Shown one piece after another: positions 26,760-41,074 of a stretch of DNA of 64,000 bases. The translations under genes and the position numbers were made by a program. The stretch spans positions 2,641,292-2,705,291 of the forward strand of contig CM119265.1 in NCBI GenBank assembly GCA_051294375.1, given 5' to 3'. The DNA comes from Paraspadella gotoi (lineage: Eukaryota; Chaetognatha). The notes under the pieces are model-generated. The model did no database searches. It saw only the letters and a list, made by a program, of their open reading frames with translations, and was not told where the DNA came from. How positions within the stretch are numbered: position 1 is the first letter of the stretch; every line of letters begins with the position of its first letter.

Positions 26760-28490
26760 GACGATCATTTGAATCAGAAAAAGCTTATCCTTTTATATAT
26801 TTAAATTATTTTTTTCGATCTTTAAATTAAAAGCTACGAAAGTTATCAAAACTAGAAAAGTTTTCGGCGACTTATTCATTTTCCAAGATGGAATTTCCGG
26901 GTTATAACGTGACTACCGTAATACGCAGTAGCAGTGCCAATTAGAATTCGACGCGCACTGCATCGAAATTCCGTCTTTTAATCTTTGAAAAAACCAAAGG
27001 TAGTATTTGCTTTTGCGAGTCAGGTAAAAATAAGGAAATATCAACAAAATTAGACGAAAACTCGTTTTTAAAAAAAATTAAACATTCTTCGAATAGAGAG
27101 TTCCGTTCAAATCTGACTACCCAAATTGCAAACGCAATTGCCAGAAATTCGGGAAGTAATCAGTTGTAAAAACGCAGGATTCCGATAGCGTTACATCTGA
27201 AGAGCTTGTCCTATTCGTTTTATCGCATTTGATAAAGGATTTGATATCAAACAAACTTGGGGAATTGCACTCCTCATCTCCAAAAAAATTTCAAATCTCG
27301 TTTTTACTATAGAAATGAAAGGGAAAGTTTACAAACTTAAAATTGCAAACGGGATTGCTATATGTTACTGTTACATGAGCGACTTCCAATTTCACGATTC
27401 CGATAGCTTTGTGTCTGAAGAGCTTGTCCTATTTTTCTTTTTTCATTTTATAATGATTTTGACATAAAATGATCAGGTTTAAATGAAATAGTCCGGTTTG
27501 AATCGCGAAATTTTTATTTTAATAATAAAAAAATTGTCACCGGATTTATAAATTCAGAAATGGGGATAATAATAGAAGGCAATCATGTTGAAAAAGAAGG
27601 GGGAAATTTTGATACTTTTTTAAAAGTTTCGTTTCCGATAAGAGGTCCAATTAAAACGATACTTAAGAATTACAATATTGACGTCATTCCACATCTTCCG
27701 ATCTGAAAATATACGAAAACTACCATTGGCTTCTTCTTTTATAGTCATCTTCTCACAAAAGGTTAAAGGAAATATTGCGCATTTCTTTTGAGGTCACGTT
27801 TTAGGATTCAACCTCAGATCATTTCAACTTCGGTCAATGACTTAGTCTGAATCGCCACTGGAACTTGAAAACTGCTGCTTGCTCAGAATCCTTTTATTGT
27901 TATCTTTTACTTTTATTTATCTTTAGGATTTTGTTAGACAAAACAAATGAACATTCTAAGTTAAGAAAAACAGCTGATTTTAATCTGTTTTAATCCCATT
28001 TGTTTCTTGAAAACATTCCAAGGAAAAATCAATAAACTGGAACGAGCTCATTATTAATTTACTATTGTTATTGAATGTTTCCATTTATTCATTCATTAAT
28101 TAATTGCTTTTGCTATAGCTTGTTGCTCTTCCATATAGATATTACGTATGCTAATTAGCCTATGAATATCTATGTGCTTTGATTATTTTATTGAGGTTTT
28201 ATCTCATAACCAAGCAAATTGGTTAATTCTGGATTTTTAAACAATCTCATAAACAAACAATAAACAATCAATGAATGGCGCCAAATACATGGAAGTCAGA
28301 AGATAACTGCCACCTGCAACGTGACTCCACAAGTATGAACCACATGCATGAGAAACATTAACTGATTTATTACCAATATATCTAGTTTTAACTAAAATGA
28401 CTCAGTATTTCATCAATCAGGCTGCATTAAATTTCTGGTCATTAGATCACCTCTTTAGAGCGATAACGTGACTGCATAAATATAACATTT
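26760..28490. other. Intergenic stretch with a diverged direct duplication
   Basis: No gene seen. 27178-27240 and 27397-27470 share ATTCCGATAGC and TCTGAAGAGCTTGTCCTATT, with GCAAACG-containing sequence before each, suggesting an old duplication of about 220 bp. Confidence 0.5.
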
Positions 28491-28539
28491 ATGCACATTA
28501 AGGGCTCATGGTACCAAATCTTTCTACCAAATATGAACT

Positions 28540-28660
28540 TAATTGATGAATTATGACCCAAGTTATGAGCTTTTAAAACGTAAGTGGGACTGACCGACGG
28601 ACAGACATACCGACCGACCGACCGACCGAAAAAGTTTCGTTGGCTCACGACCGAAGGTGT
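28540..28660 (-). mobile_element. Repeat family E, copy 3 (fragment)
   Basis: Keeps only the GACCGACGGACAGACATACC and CGACCGACCGACCGAAAAAG block. A separate shared word, AGGCAATGCCCGACTACATA at about 28695, recurs inverted near 53195. Confidence 0.65.
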
Positions 28661-29373
28661 TAGGCTTATAGGCTTATAGTAGGGGTGAACTTAGGCAATG
28701 CCCGACTACATATTCAACTCACATGTAAGAAAAGACGACTCCATGGTTTCCTTCTGAAAAAAAAAAATTCAAAAATCAGTGAGAAGAAACAGTTTTTGTA
28801 CCGAATAGAAAAAAAGCCTGATAATTTTTACCTTTTTTTTATTGATTGGAGAAAAGCGATTTTGTTAGATTTTGTTAGATTCTGATATATGATTTTCGTA
28901 ATTAACCATCAAATTCTATCGGGAAAAATTAATTGATAGTAGAACCCGCTAAAAGGCTTTTGAAATTAAATTTGGCGAACAAATTTCAATGTATTTCGCA
29001 AATGTGTCTTCATTTCTGAGAATTATACGACCTGCCACGAGATCTTTAAGGTTTGAGGAAATAACGATAACGATGACTCGACTTTATCAAGAAAAATCTG
29101 GCTCCAAAGTCTCCACATAGGACTGTGAGGTTGTACAGCTAAAAAAATATGAATTTCTGAGAAATGAAGTACGTTAAATTATCCGTATGTAATTATGAAT
29201 GGGAAAAAAATTTTTTTTCTCGGGTTTTAAAAAAATTATTTGGGAAAAAAAAATAAATCTTTGATTAACTTTATCGGCCTTTATTAACAGCAAGTAAACA
29301 AAAGAGAAAAATATCTAAAATATTCATATATTTATTTTCAACTTTCTTCATTTTTTAGCCCATACTAAAAGAA

Positions 29374-29881
29374 TCAATTCCAATACAAAATCCTTACATT
29401 CCCCAACATCTTTCTGCAAACGTGGCAAGATTCGATCATGTTGGCGCAACGCTTGCAAGACACCTGACCGCAATGAAAGACGACTCCTTTGTCGTCCTCC
29501 ATGCAGATGGCGCATCTCTTCTCCTCCTTCAAATCCTCCAAATGTCGTTTCAATTCTCGAATCTTTGTCGTCGACGAAATAAAATGTTCTTCTTTCTCTT
29601 TCACGAATTTCACAATTTCCATTTGCATCATTTGCATCATTCGCTGTTCCAAGTTTCAAGTCTTTTGTTTATGTCGGTCAAAGATTCGATTCTTCTCTCG
29701 GATTTGTCGGCCAAATCGACGGCCGACACTGGGAATATCTCGAAATGATTGCGGAGTTCGCCCAACATGTCGGCGAGAGAAGCTGAGAGAGAGATGGCGT
29801 CATCGTGGGAGTCTCTGATTGGTTGGTCGTCGGCGTCGTTGATTGACTGAGGGTCGTCGTTCTCGGCGCTGATTGGCTTGT
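29374..29881 (-). pseudogene. Coiled-coil RING gene 5, one-base frame break
   Basis: Large exon 29881-29374 (acceptor TTTTTAAAG, phase 1). The first part, to about 29655, is acidic then leucine-rich (SLSASLADMLGELRNH). The second part is a Met/Gln-rich coiled coil and a RING reading CAIC, VFHCGQ, CKRC and CHVC. The frames change near 29651-29654; one missing T in CTTGG would explain it. The RING is also altered: the CGH histidine is replaced by Gln (CGQ), which should weaken zinc binding at that position. A broken, degrading copy is likely, though a sequencing error could explain the frameshift. Repeat E copy 4 lies just upstream, and exon 1 was not found. Confidence 0.7.
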
Positions 29882-29939
29882 CTTTAAAAAGAAATAAACA
29901 AGAACGGTAATTCAAATATGTTGCTCCGAAGTAACTGCC

Positions 29940-30225
29940 TTATCAGTATTTCTCGTGACATGACATGACTACATTAACTTTCTTAGCCCATTTATTTATG
30001 ACACACACTGCATAGAAAATCGTCTTTTGTTCTTTATAGTTATAGGATTTCCTGAAGGCGGCGCTAGCAGTCCCTTAAATTTGAGGTTTTTTCCTGTCTG
30101 AACAAATTAGCAGGTAACTATAGGTGAATTATATGTAATTTTAACATAATTAAGACAGATCGACAGACAGACATACCGACCGACCGACCGACGGAAAAGT
30201 GACTTATAGAGTTTCTCCGCGAAGT
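29940..30225 (-). mobile_element. Repeat family E, copy 4
   Basis: CTCGTGACATGACATGACTA end, GCAGGTAACTATAGGTGAATT core, GACCGACCGACCGACGGAAA block and TTTCTCCGCGAAGTG end. It has the same orientation as copy 1 and lies about 60 bases upstream of the large exon of RING gene 5. Confidence 0.8.
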
Positions 30226-30732
30226 GTGTATTAACCGCTAGGAATGAATTCCCCCTGGTGCTGTAGTGAGGCGGGCCTTAATTTCTAAAAGTGCCTTTTT
30301 TCAGCTTAAAGATGTCAGAATCAAGTTGTTTTTTTTTTATATTTAAAGGTTATCGGTTAAGGATATCAATTAGATTAGGGATAGGAGTTAGGGATAAGGA
30401 TTGAGATTTTTTTTTAGCCTAAGGGTTTATGGTTAGAAATTAAGGGTTGGATAATGAGTATCAGGGTTGGGCCAAGGGATTGGGTTAGGGTTAAAAATTG
30501 AATACAGCATTTGCTAAGTAATTAGGGTTATATCTTAAGGTTAAAATTATGTTCAGGAATTAAAAGCAGATATGGAGCGCATTCCTTGAACTAACCAAAA
30601 CTTAACTAACTTGACTAACCAAAACAATTTGATGGATTCAACGACAAGAATGGCCTTTACAAGAAACTGTATTACGTGAATACTTAAGACCCGAAAGAAC
30701 AAAATATACTACATGCAAAATGACATTAATAG
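30226..30732. other. Intergenic stretch, GGTTAGGG-like degenerate tract
   Basis: No gene seen. 30340-30510 is full of GGTTA and TTAGGG-like words without a regular period (C-rich, CTAAY-like on the minus strand). Confidence 0.5.
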
Positions 30733-30960
30733 TATGGTGGACTAAAATCCACTAACCGTTCGTCAGCTGCCTATGGTGCCGGAGGCAAGTCATTCGTCTC
30801 TCAACCCAAAAGACCGAGGTTCTAGCCCTGTGGTCACGTTGCAGTTAAGAGGGACGCGCCGCTTAACCCGCCTGTAACAGCCTGATCCGAGGCTAAGGGA
30901 CAGCTTACATTGAATGGTTCTGTCATTAACATATAACAATTATCACTGTCTCTTCAATAC
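30733..30960 (+). mobile_element. tRNA-derived SINE family B, copy 1
   Basis: Starts ATGGTGGACTAAAATCCACT and carries a B-box-like GAGGTTCTAGCCC, TTAAGAGGGAC and TGTCTCTTCAATA end. Other copies are at 34266-34475 (minus), 41723-41960, 45764-45976, 46163-46400, and a fragment at 15321. 30961-31560 has no gene. Confidence 0.85.
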
Positions 30961-31580
30961 TTAATTTTGTACGCGACTTGATCCCTGTACAATTTATTTA
31001 ACAATTCCGAATAATGAAGTTCCATCTACTTCGTTGAGAAGTAAACAACTAATTTGATTTGTTAATTATTTAAAAATGTTAACTGTAATATACTCGTCGC
31101 ATAATCATTGGGTTGTGAGCGTAAAATGATTATATATTCAAATTAAATCTATATGAAATATTTGAATTCCTTTTTTGGTGGAACGCAAAGAACGGTAATA
31201 TATTGACGGATTAATTGTCCTGGGTTTTTTTTCGATCAACGATTTGTGGCTCGATTAATTCTGTTCATAAATATTTAAAATTTATCTTAACTGAACAAGG
31301 TAAAAACTCTTTCGACCAATTAAACTTAATTGCAGTTAACCGAGAAGCATCGTTATAAATAAATTTTCAAACAATTTTATTTATTTAATTTATTTTTTTT
31401 TATTGTGAGATAACAGAAGGAAAACAATGGTACCGGTTATGTATTTTTAAAATAATTCTGAACGACCACCACATTTAAATTATAATAGCCAACTTTTTAA
31501 TAACAAAGAATTTTCACCAAAAATTTTCACCAAAATTGTCACCAAAATTTTCACCAAAATTTTCACCAAATCTCCCACCA

Positions 31581-31680
31581 ATCTCTTCGGAGGCGTGGGA
31601 TCGAATCCCACAGCTGACAGCACATTTAAGGAAAAACTCATGGATTTCCAGGCGTGGGTTCGAATCCCACCGCTGCCACC
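31581..31680 (+). pseudogene. tRNA-Leu 3'-half remnants, tandem pair
   Basis: 31581-31619 matches the variable arm, T arm and acceptor 3' strand of a eukaryotic tRNA-Leu (TCTCTTCGGAGG, then GATCGAATCCCAC). A second T arm plus acceptor, cleaner (GGGTTCGAATCCCACCGC), follows at 31650-31680, 59 bp downstream. Both are followed by ACATTTAA and A-rich AAACTCATGGATTTC. The D arm, anticodon arm and 5' acceptor are absent, so it is not a functional tRNA gene. Confidence 0.85.
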
Positions 31681-31683
31681 ACA

Positions 31684-31999
31684 TTTAAAAAAAAAACTCA
31701 TGGATTTCTATGGTTGAAATCAGGATGAGATTTTATTCTGAGAATAATAGGTGACGGTGAGACAAACGCAGGAGTCTTGATCAATGCTACTGAAACGAGA
31801 ACAAGCTAAGTCTATTTATAACTAAGGAAGAGGATCGGTGACACTGGTAGAATTTAGTTCCGATGATATTGCAAGCTGATTGGTCGATTCCGGTTCCACG
31901 CTTGACCAATCAGGATTCGGCGATTCCATTTCCTGCGGAGATCGCCCGAGTCTCCGATCCGATTTGCTTTTGCTGGCTTGATACTCCTGCGATGATAGA
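31684..31999 (+). repeat. Dispersed repeat D, copy 1
   Basis: Begins AAACTCATGGATTTC and contains AAGCTAAGTCTATTTATAAC, an inverted pair of CCAAT-box words (GATTGGTCGATTCC ... GACCAATCAGG) and CCATTTCCTGCGGAGATCG. Copy 2 is at 38152-38385. The tRNA-Leu remnants abut the left end. Confidence 0.8.
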
Positions 32000-32020
32000 C
32001 CAAATTTGTTGTTGCTGCTG

Positions 32021-32625
32021 TTATCCCAAATAAATGATTCTGATATTCTTTACTCTCTCCCGACAGACGTGACAAGTGCTTATTTTTGATGAACAGCTTC
32101 TGCAAGCCGCATGACCGCAATCGAAGACAGCGTCTCTCACGTTGTCCTTGCAGATGGAACATTTCCTCTCTTCCTCCAACGCGTCACGAGCTTTCTTCAA
32201 CTCTTCGATCTCTGCCGACATTCGTGACTCCAGGGTTTTCAGATTTTTCACTTTTTCCGACAATTCTACATTTTTCGTCGTCAGTCCGACTTTTGTTTCA
32301 ACGAGAGAAACTCTTTCCTTCTTTAATCTTTCTATCTCCGACGCCATATTTTTGATCTCCGACTCTGACGCTTCCAAATGCGCAATCAACTCTTCGTTTC
32401 TGCGAGTCAATTCTTTCTTGATCTCAATCAACTTGAACATTTTCACGTCGATCGCGGTTGCCATGGAGATGCAAGCGACTTCGAATTGCGTTTCGTGACT
32501 TTTTCTGACGTCGAACATCGCGCGAGTGGCGACCAAAGCGGACGGATTGGATTCCTCGTTTTCATTCGGGTCATTTTCCTCTTTTATTCTGACGGCGGGC
32601 TCTCCCATTGGGTCCTTGAAAGAGG
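32021..32625 (-). CDS. Coiled-coil RING protein 6
   Basis: Predicted RING E3 ligase. Large exon 32625-32021 (acceptor CGCCACAG, phase 1), 200 codons after the split codon. If translation began inside this exon it could use ATG 32608. It encodes an acidic start (KEENDPNENEE), a long coiled coil at about residues 55-150, then a RING reading CSIC, VFDCGH, CRSC and CHVC with tail IRIIYLG. The frame is intact. The small first exon expected from the paralogues was not located. It is the most upstream member of the array in transcription order. Confidence 0.8.
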
Positions 32626-32886
32626 CTGTGGCGATGAAAATTCGTCGATTAAATATGGATGATAAAGCCTAGTAAAAATTATAATTTTAACTTTAATTTA
32701 AAATTCTAAAAGTGAGGAATGAACAACATTGTACTAATGAACAATAATGTATAAAAAAAATTTATTATAAATTTTTAAACCCTATAAACGTTAAAATTTC
32801 AAAGTGGTTTTTTTGTAAGATTTTTTTATAGATTTGGATTTGTCATGAAAAGCTGATAAAAAGAAATATAACTCTTTTTGATATTA

Positions 32887-32944
32887 TATGATAATCCTTT
32901 CTTTTCGTTGTAAATGATTTATTTATTTATCCCTGTTAAGTCTA

Positions 32945-32975
<31 letters not shown>

Positions 32976-33059
32976 AAAAACTCACTCAATCTGTGTTCAA
33001 CTTACCTGTCCTCACCTCTGACCACTATTCTGTCTCACCACTTTGTTGGAAACTTTAAC

Positions 33060-33126
<67 letters not shown>

Positions 33127-33263
33127 TCTTTTGCACAATATTTTTGTCTAATTCACAAACTAAAAACACTGAAGAAGGCTTGAAAAAACCAAAGTCGAAA
33201 CATGTCTGTTTACCAATAAAAACAAATTCGTTGAAAACTAATAAAACTTTGTTTTTCTCTAAA
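32887..33263 (+). mobile_element. Penelope-type 3' tail insertion with CT repeats
   Basis: Inserted in MITE G3 between two copies of ACTCTTTTTGA, an 11-bp target duplication. It contains two (CT)n runs and ends CTGAAGAAGGCTTG ... AAAGTCGAAACATGTC, the arrangement typical of Penelope-like terminal repeats, where it is often a hammerhead-type ribozyme. Here the core is not canonical. Confidence 0.6.
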
Positions 33264-33345
33264 ACTCTTTTTGAAAAATTCCTTTATTAAGTGGGTCAAA
33301 AACCAGAAAAACCTATATTTTAAGCTGAAAATTAACTTTTTAGTC

Positions 33346-34215
33346 GGATCTGCTTTCAGCTGTTTTTCATAATTCACTTTGTCGGTCCGTCGGTCCGCCC
33401 CCTAATTTTGTCGGGCATTCTCTTATATCATGTCAGAACATCGAATTATGATAAATTATGCAAAAAAAATGAGAGAATGGATGGATTGGAATGATATTTT
33501 GTATGTGGTTAGGGAAGTGTATGATTGAGCTTGATATGAAGTTTTGATGGAATCGTCTGAGTGGAAATGAGTTTAAATGGAAAAACAAACACATCCACTC
33601 ATGAGTAATTGGAGTTCAAATAATGAAATATATTTGTTTGTTTTTCCATTTAAACTCATTTCGACTCGGACTATTCCATCGCAACTTCATATCAAGCTCA
33701 ATCACACACTTTCCTAACCACATACAAAATATCATTCCAATCCATCCATCCAATCACGAGTAATTGGTGTTTTTTACAATTGACCTGAAATTTTGTATGT
33801 GAGTAGGAAAGTGTGTGATTAAGCTGGAAATTAAGTTCCGATGGAATCGTTTGAGTGGAAATGAGTTTAAATGGAAAAAACAACGAACCTATTTCACTAA
33901 TTGATTATGCTTCTTTTTCTTTTTATTTTAAATGTAAATGCAAGATGTATTAATTAATCAAATAATTAATCAGTTAATTAATCAATTAGTCAATTAATTA
34001 ATCAATAATTAAGTAATCAGTCAATTAATCAATCAAAACAAACATTTCGGATCAAATTAATTAATTAATTGCCTAATTAATTAAATAATTAACTTGAATA
34101 AATTAACTATTAATTAATTAAATAATTAATTAATTTGAATTAATTATTAATTAATTATTAATTAATTAATTACCGATAATGATCGTGGGCAGATCCGACA
34201 TTGTTTGCTCAAACT
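33346..34215 (+). mobile_element. TIR element family F, copy 2, with internal palindrome
   Basis: Inverted ends GTCGGATCTGC (33346) and GCAGATCCGAC (about 34190). Inside, 33479-33590 and 33636-33751 are inverted copies of the same 112-116-bp sequence with a 45-bp spacer. A third, direct copy follows to about 33880, then ATTAATTA-rich DNA. Confidence 0.75.
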
Positions 34216-34265
34216 TGTTTTTTAATTTTTGACCCACTTAATAAAAGAAATTTTAAAAATGATTT

Positions 34266-34475
34266 GAAGAGACGGTAATTATTGATAAGTGTTAATGACA
34301 GAACCGTTCAATATAAGCAGTCCCTGAGCTTCGGATCAGGCTGTAATACCAAGTTACAGGCGGGTTAAGCGCCCCGTCCCTCTTAACTGCCAGACGACCA
34401 CAGGGTTAGAACCGCGGACCTTTGGGTTAGGAGGCGAATGACTTGCCTGCGGCACCAGTGATGATGGATTTTAGA
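34266..34475 (-). mobile_element. SINE family B, copy 2
   Basis: Reverse copy (GAAGAGACGGTAATTATTGA to GATGGATTTTAG) inserted in MITE G3. It carries the B-box-like GGTTCTAACCC on the minus strand. Confidence 0.8.
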
Positions 34476-34762
34476 CTTTCTTTTATCAACTTTTGGAGAG
34501 GAATTCAAATCTGCCATCAAAATTAAGAAAAGCCCATTTTAAAATTTTAAGATTTTATAAGGATATATAAATATAGGATATATAAATATAGCCTACTGTG
34601 AAAATTAAAAAAAAAACATAAAATTAATATTTTTATTATAAATTAATGTTCACTGGTGGTACGTTGTTTGAATGTACTGTTTCAACTAATTGTTGTAAAC
34701 GAATAAAACACATATATAATTGACATTTATAATTTTCATACGTAACTTTTACTACGATCTAA

Positions 34763-37799
<3,037 letters not shown>

Positions 37800-37807
<8 letters not shown>

Positions 37808-37944
37808 GCCACTAATATCATCTCTGATGACGTAAAAAATAAACGCCATGGCGTCAACTGCGTCAACATTGATCTCTCGCGTCACTCGCGCGTCATACGT
37901 GGCGTAATCCTCCGTCAAAAATGTATCTCGTCAACAATCCTACG
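37800..37944 (+). promoter_or_regulatory. TGACGC/CRE-like motif cluster and possible first exon
   Basis: Between a CT repeat and an ATG at 37921 lie TGATGACGTAA and at least six further GCGTCA/TGACGC-type words in about 100 bp. The ATG has a good context (CAAAAATG), eight codons, then a strong donor ACG/GTGAGT at 37945. No matching second exon was identified, so this is a promoter plus first-exon candidate only. Confidence 0.35.
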
Positions 37945-38151
37945 GTGAGTACTTGACTGTTTTCATTAATCTGTTATCGTTTTGTATTTTAAATAATAAA
38001 TAATAATAAATAATAATTCGTCAAAACGGAATCGTAATTTCGCGTCGTATAAATGGATCATGACGTTAAAGTACAGCGTGATCCATTGTAAAACGATTTT
38101 GTTTGACGATCGGATATTCGAGTTACAAAACGTATTTGTATACAAATCCAA

Positions 38152-38385
38152 AGGAAAAACTCATGGATTTCATGTTACTGAAACTAGAACAAACTAAGTC
38201 TATTTACAACTAAGGAGGAGGGACGTGGGTAAAATTTACAGTTCCAATGATTCTGCAAGCTGATTGGTCGATTCCGATTCCATGCTAGACCAATCAGGAT
38301 TTGGCGTTTCCATTTCCTGCGGAGATCGGCCGAGCCTCCAATCCGATTTGATTCTGGTGTCTTGATTCTCCTGCGACGGTATAAA
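38152..38385 (+). repeat. Dispersed repeat D, copy 2
   Basis: AAAACTCATGGATTTCATG start, ACTAAGTCTATTTACAACTA, GATTGGTCGATTCC ... GACCAATCAGGATT and TTTCCTGCGGAGATCGG, as in copy 1 but without the tRNA piece. No gene is seen from here to 39940. A (CAT)n run follows at 40484-40550 in the next gene's intron. Confidence 0.8.
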
Positions 38386-39944
38386 AGACTAAAGAGACGT
38401 GTCTACTTAAAACTATGAGGATAAATTACCAATGATTCGTGACAGTCGATAAGCATATAAAAAATGTAATTTTTGTAATTTTATGGTTAATTTTAAGTTT
38501 ATTACTCTTAATAATTTTTTCTTGTTTAGAAATAGTCTCCCTTCGACTTGCTGTATGTCTTCTTTCTACTTGCCTCTTGTCTCACGCTCAAGTAATGTCC
38601 ATATACATCAAAACAAATTATAAAATTTACAACGTCGAATTTGTATAAATAAAATGTAAATCATAATAATAATGATAATGATAATGATAATACACTAACT
38701 CACTCGCGGCGTTCCTGTAAAATCCTCAATAGGCAGCTTTTTTATTTGCGGCGGGTTTAAAATTGTCACCACGAATAGCCAAGTTTAATTTACTCTCTTC
38801 TCTTACTTTTTATGTAATAAGTCGTCATTATTTAATCATTTAATTAAAAAAAAACATTACTTCTTTGACTCTTTTAACAAAAGAGCGAATTGAATTCACA
38901 AAACATTTGAAAATTGAAAAAAAAACAAAAAAAAAAACGGATAAATAAATTTAACGAACTAAAGTAAAATATAATTAAGTCGTTGTTCTCATTTTCGTCG
39001 TCGTCGTCGTCGTCTTCATCGTCTTCCCTCAACGGCGCCGTCGTGAAAAGACGCCGTCAAAGATATGGTGCCGACAGAAGGATAGCAGGTATCGCCTATG
39101 TAAATGTGTGAGAGAACGTCATAAGTAGGACTAAGCTCTGACTAAAAAAGTCAGAGGTTTTTTTAATATATTCTTTTACCGGCCAATGTAGAATGATTGC
39201 AATATTGGTATTGTTAAGTTTCAAACAAATCCGACCATAAATATAGAAAATATTAACCAAAATCTTCGGAAAATCTACCCCTTCTTTGGAAGATTTTTGC
39301 CATAGAAGATTTTTCCCGAATCTAACTCACGGTTAAAAACTCTTAGAATTCCAATCATAGCTTCTCTTTTACTTTTACTTTAAATAAAAATTTCACCAAA
39401 ATGGACTAATTCACTTTACCATGATCGTATCATATTAAAATAAAATAAAATGTAAAGAAAAATTTTGAGAGCCCTTCAGACATATAGCTATCGGATTCCT
39501 GAATTTGAAGTTTATTGTAAAATCACAACATATGTTAAATGCGTTGACATTGTATTGAAGTTGAGAAATCCCTTTATTTCATATATAAAAATTGTGTCGA
39601 AAATATTTTTCCGAGCGGACCAGTCCATTTGAATCTGATAGTTTGATGTCAAAATGTCAAAATGAAAAAATTGTAAACCCGGGCTTTCGCCCCAAATGAA
39701 AATCTCCATTGAAAAAATTTTCCTCAATCTCTAAGAACGACGTCAGCTCCTATCATAAGTAATAAGATTATAATTATTATTGTAATCCTTTCAGTACCGG
39801 CAGAGATCGTTTTAACTTCAACTGATTCAGTGGCTTGAAAAAAAGTTTTGAGATCCGGGATCGAACTCGAAACTCAAGATCACGACATTGCGCAGTGACT
39901 TTCTTTTCAATCAACACCGCGTCATGGCGCCTCGCTCACCTACC

Positions 39945-40021
39945 TCACAGCGCCGCCAACGCCGCCAAAGATCCGGATGTAATGACGAACAACTTGAGCG
40001 ATGCGGAAAAGGCGCGACCGC

Positions 40022-40052
<31 letters not shown>

Positions 40053-40480
40053 GCCGCCGCCTCCGCCGCTGCCTCCTCCGCTGCCGCTCCCGCCGCCTTT
40101 CTTGATCTTAAGGCACGTAACATCTTTCGCGCCGAAATTTTCTTTCATTTGTTGCCAATCGGGATTTTGTTTGTTGCACAGTTTGCAATCATTGACACAG
40201 ACTCCCTGTAAATTATCTGTTTAAATTAAAAAAAAAAAAAAAAGTCAATTATGGTCGAGTCAATCAGTGTCAATTTGGCGGCTCAAAATTAGGATTTGAG
40301 AACATCCATCTAAATCGCTACTTTTTAAAAACAATTTAAAAAAAAAATAGCTCTACACTTGGAATTATTTTTAAAATATTATATTTCTTTATTGATAAGA
40401 TATGTTTATTCAGATTAAAAAGAAAGAATAATTTTTTTTCTTTTTGACGAAAAATGGGGCAAAATTAGGAAAAACCTTTA

Positions 40481-40552
<72 letters not shown>

Positions 40553-41074
40553 TGTTAATCATAGGTCCTACTAATATTAAGCCATTATTTTAGTTATGAC
40601 TGTTCCATTTATAATTTCTTTTCTTTTCAATACAAAACGTACAAATTATTAAATTCTTTTAACTATATAAATTTTAAATATCCTGACTTAAAATCATCAA
40701 ATCTACGTCTGTATTAATAATTTAATTCAAAAAGTAATAAATTTAATTTGCTCTAACGAAGTCTTACTCTCGAGCGTTAAAACGCAACACGCTGTAATCT
40801 TCGGATCATTCATTTCTTCGCATGTGTTGGCTTTAATGCAGGCTACTTTATCCGCATCTCTCTCTCGTTTCTCCTTCCCTTCATTTCTTTCATCCATCGC
40901 TTCCCTTCCTCCTTCTCCTTCTTCCTCCATTGCTTCCCTTCTTCCTCCTCCCCCTTCTTCTTCTACTTCTACTTCTTCTCTCTTCTTCCTGTGACTCGCC
41001 TCTGCGTTCATAAAACTCGTCAAGAATAAAAAGAGAAAAAAAGATAAAACAATGAATTTCATTTGACTGTACAT
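39945..41074 (-). CDS. Secreted 8-Cys protein S1 with GPI-type tail
   Basis: Exons 41074-40768 (donor CGAGA/GTAAGA) and 40216-39945 (acceptor TTAAACAG); phase 1 matches, 192 residues. Signal peptide at about residues 1-27 (FIVLSFFLFLFLTSFMNAEA), then a Glu/Arg/Gly-rich linker. Eight cysteines follow: C-x5-C and CC in exon 1, then C-x3-C-x2-C and a last C in exon 2. A Gly/Ser run follows and the protein ends with a short hydrophobic tail (LFVITSGSLAALAAL), as in GPI-anchored proteins. It starts Met-Tyr like three neighbours and has the shared leader TTCATTCGTTAC before the ATG. It is the last gene of a minus-strand tandem array. I do not recognise the family; the Ly6-like layout is only an analogy. 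Confidence 0.75.

Larger units (their letters stand above)
32664..34762. mobile_element. Foldback MITE family G, copy 3, split by three later insertions
   Basis: G segments are 32664-32886, 33264-33345, 34216-34265 and 34476-34762, colinear with copies 1 and 2. The pieces between are a Penelope-type tail, a family-F element and a SINE-B copy (listed separately). Confidence 0.8.

Noticed and set aside
30340-30560. Interstitial telomere repeat
   Set aside because: TTAGGG-like words occur but without a regular hexamer period.
31480-31701. Minus-strand ORF with GGIRTHA
   Set aside because: This is the well-known mistranslation of a reverse-complement tRNA 3' end.
33170-33215. Hammerhead ribozyme in the Penelope tail
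   Set aside because: GAAGAAGGC ... GTCGAAAC resembles the usual site but the CUGAUGA core is not intact, so no functional call is made.
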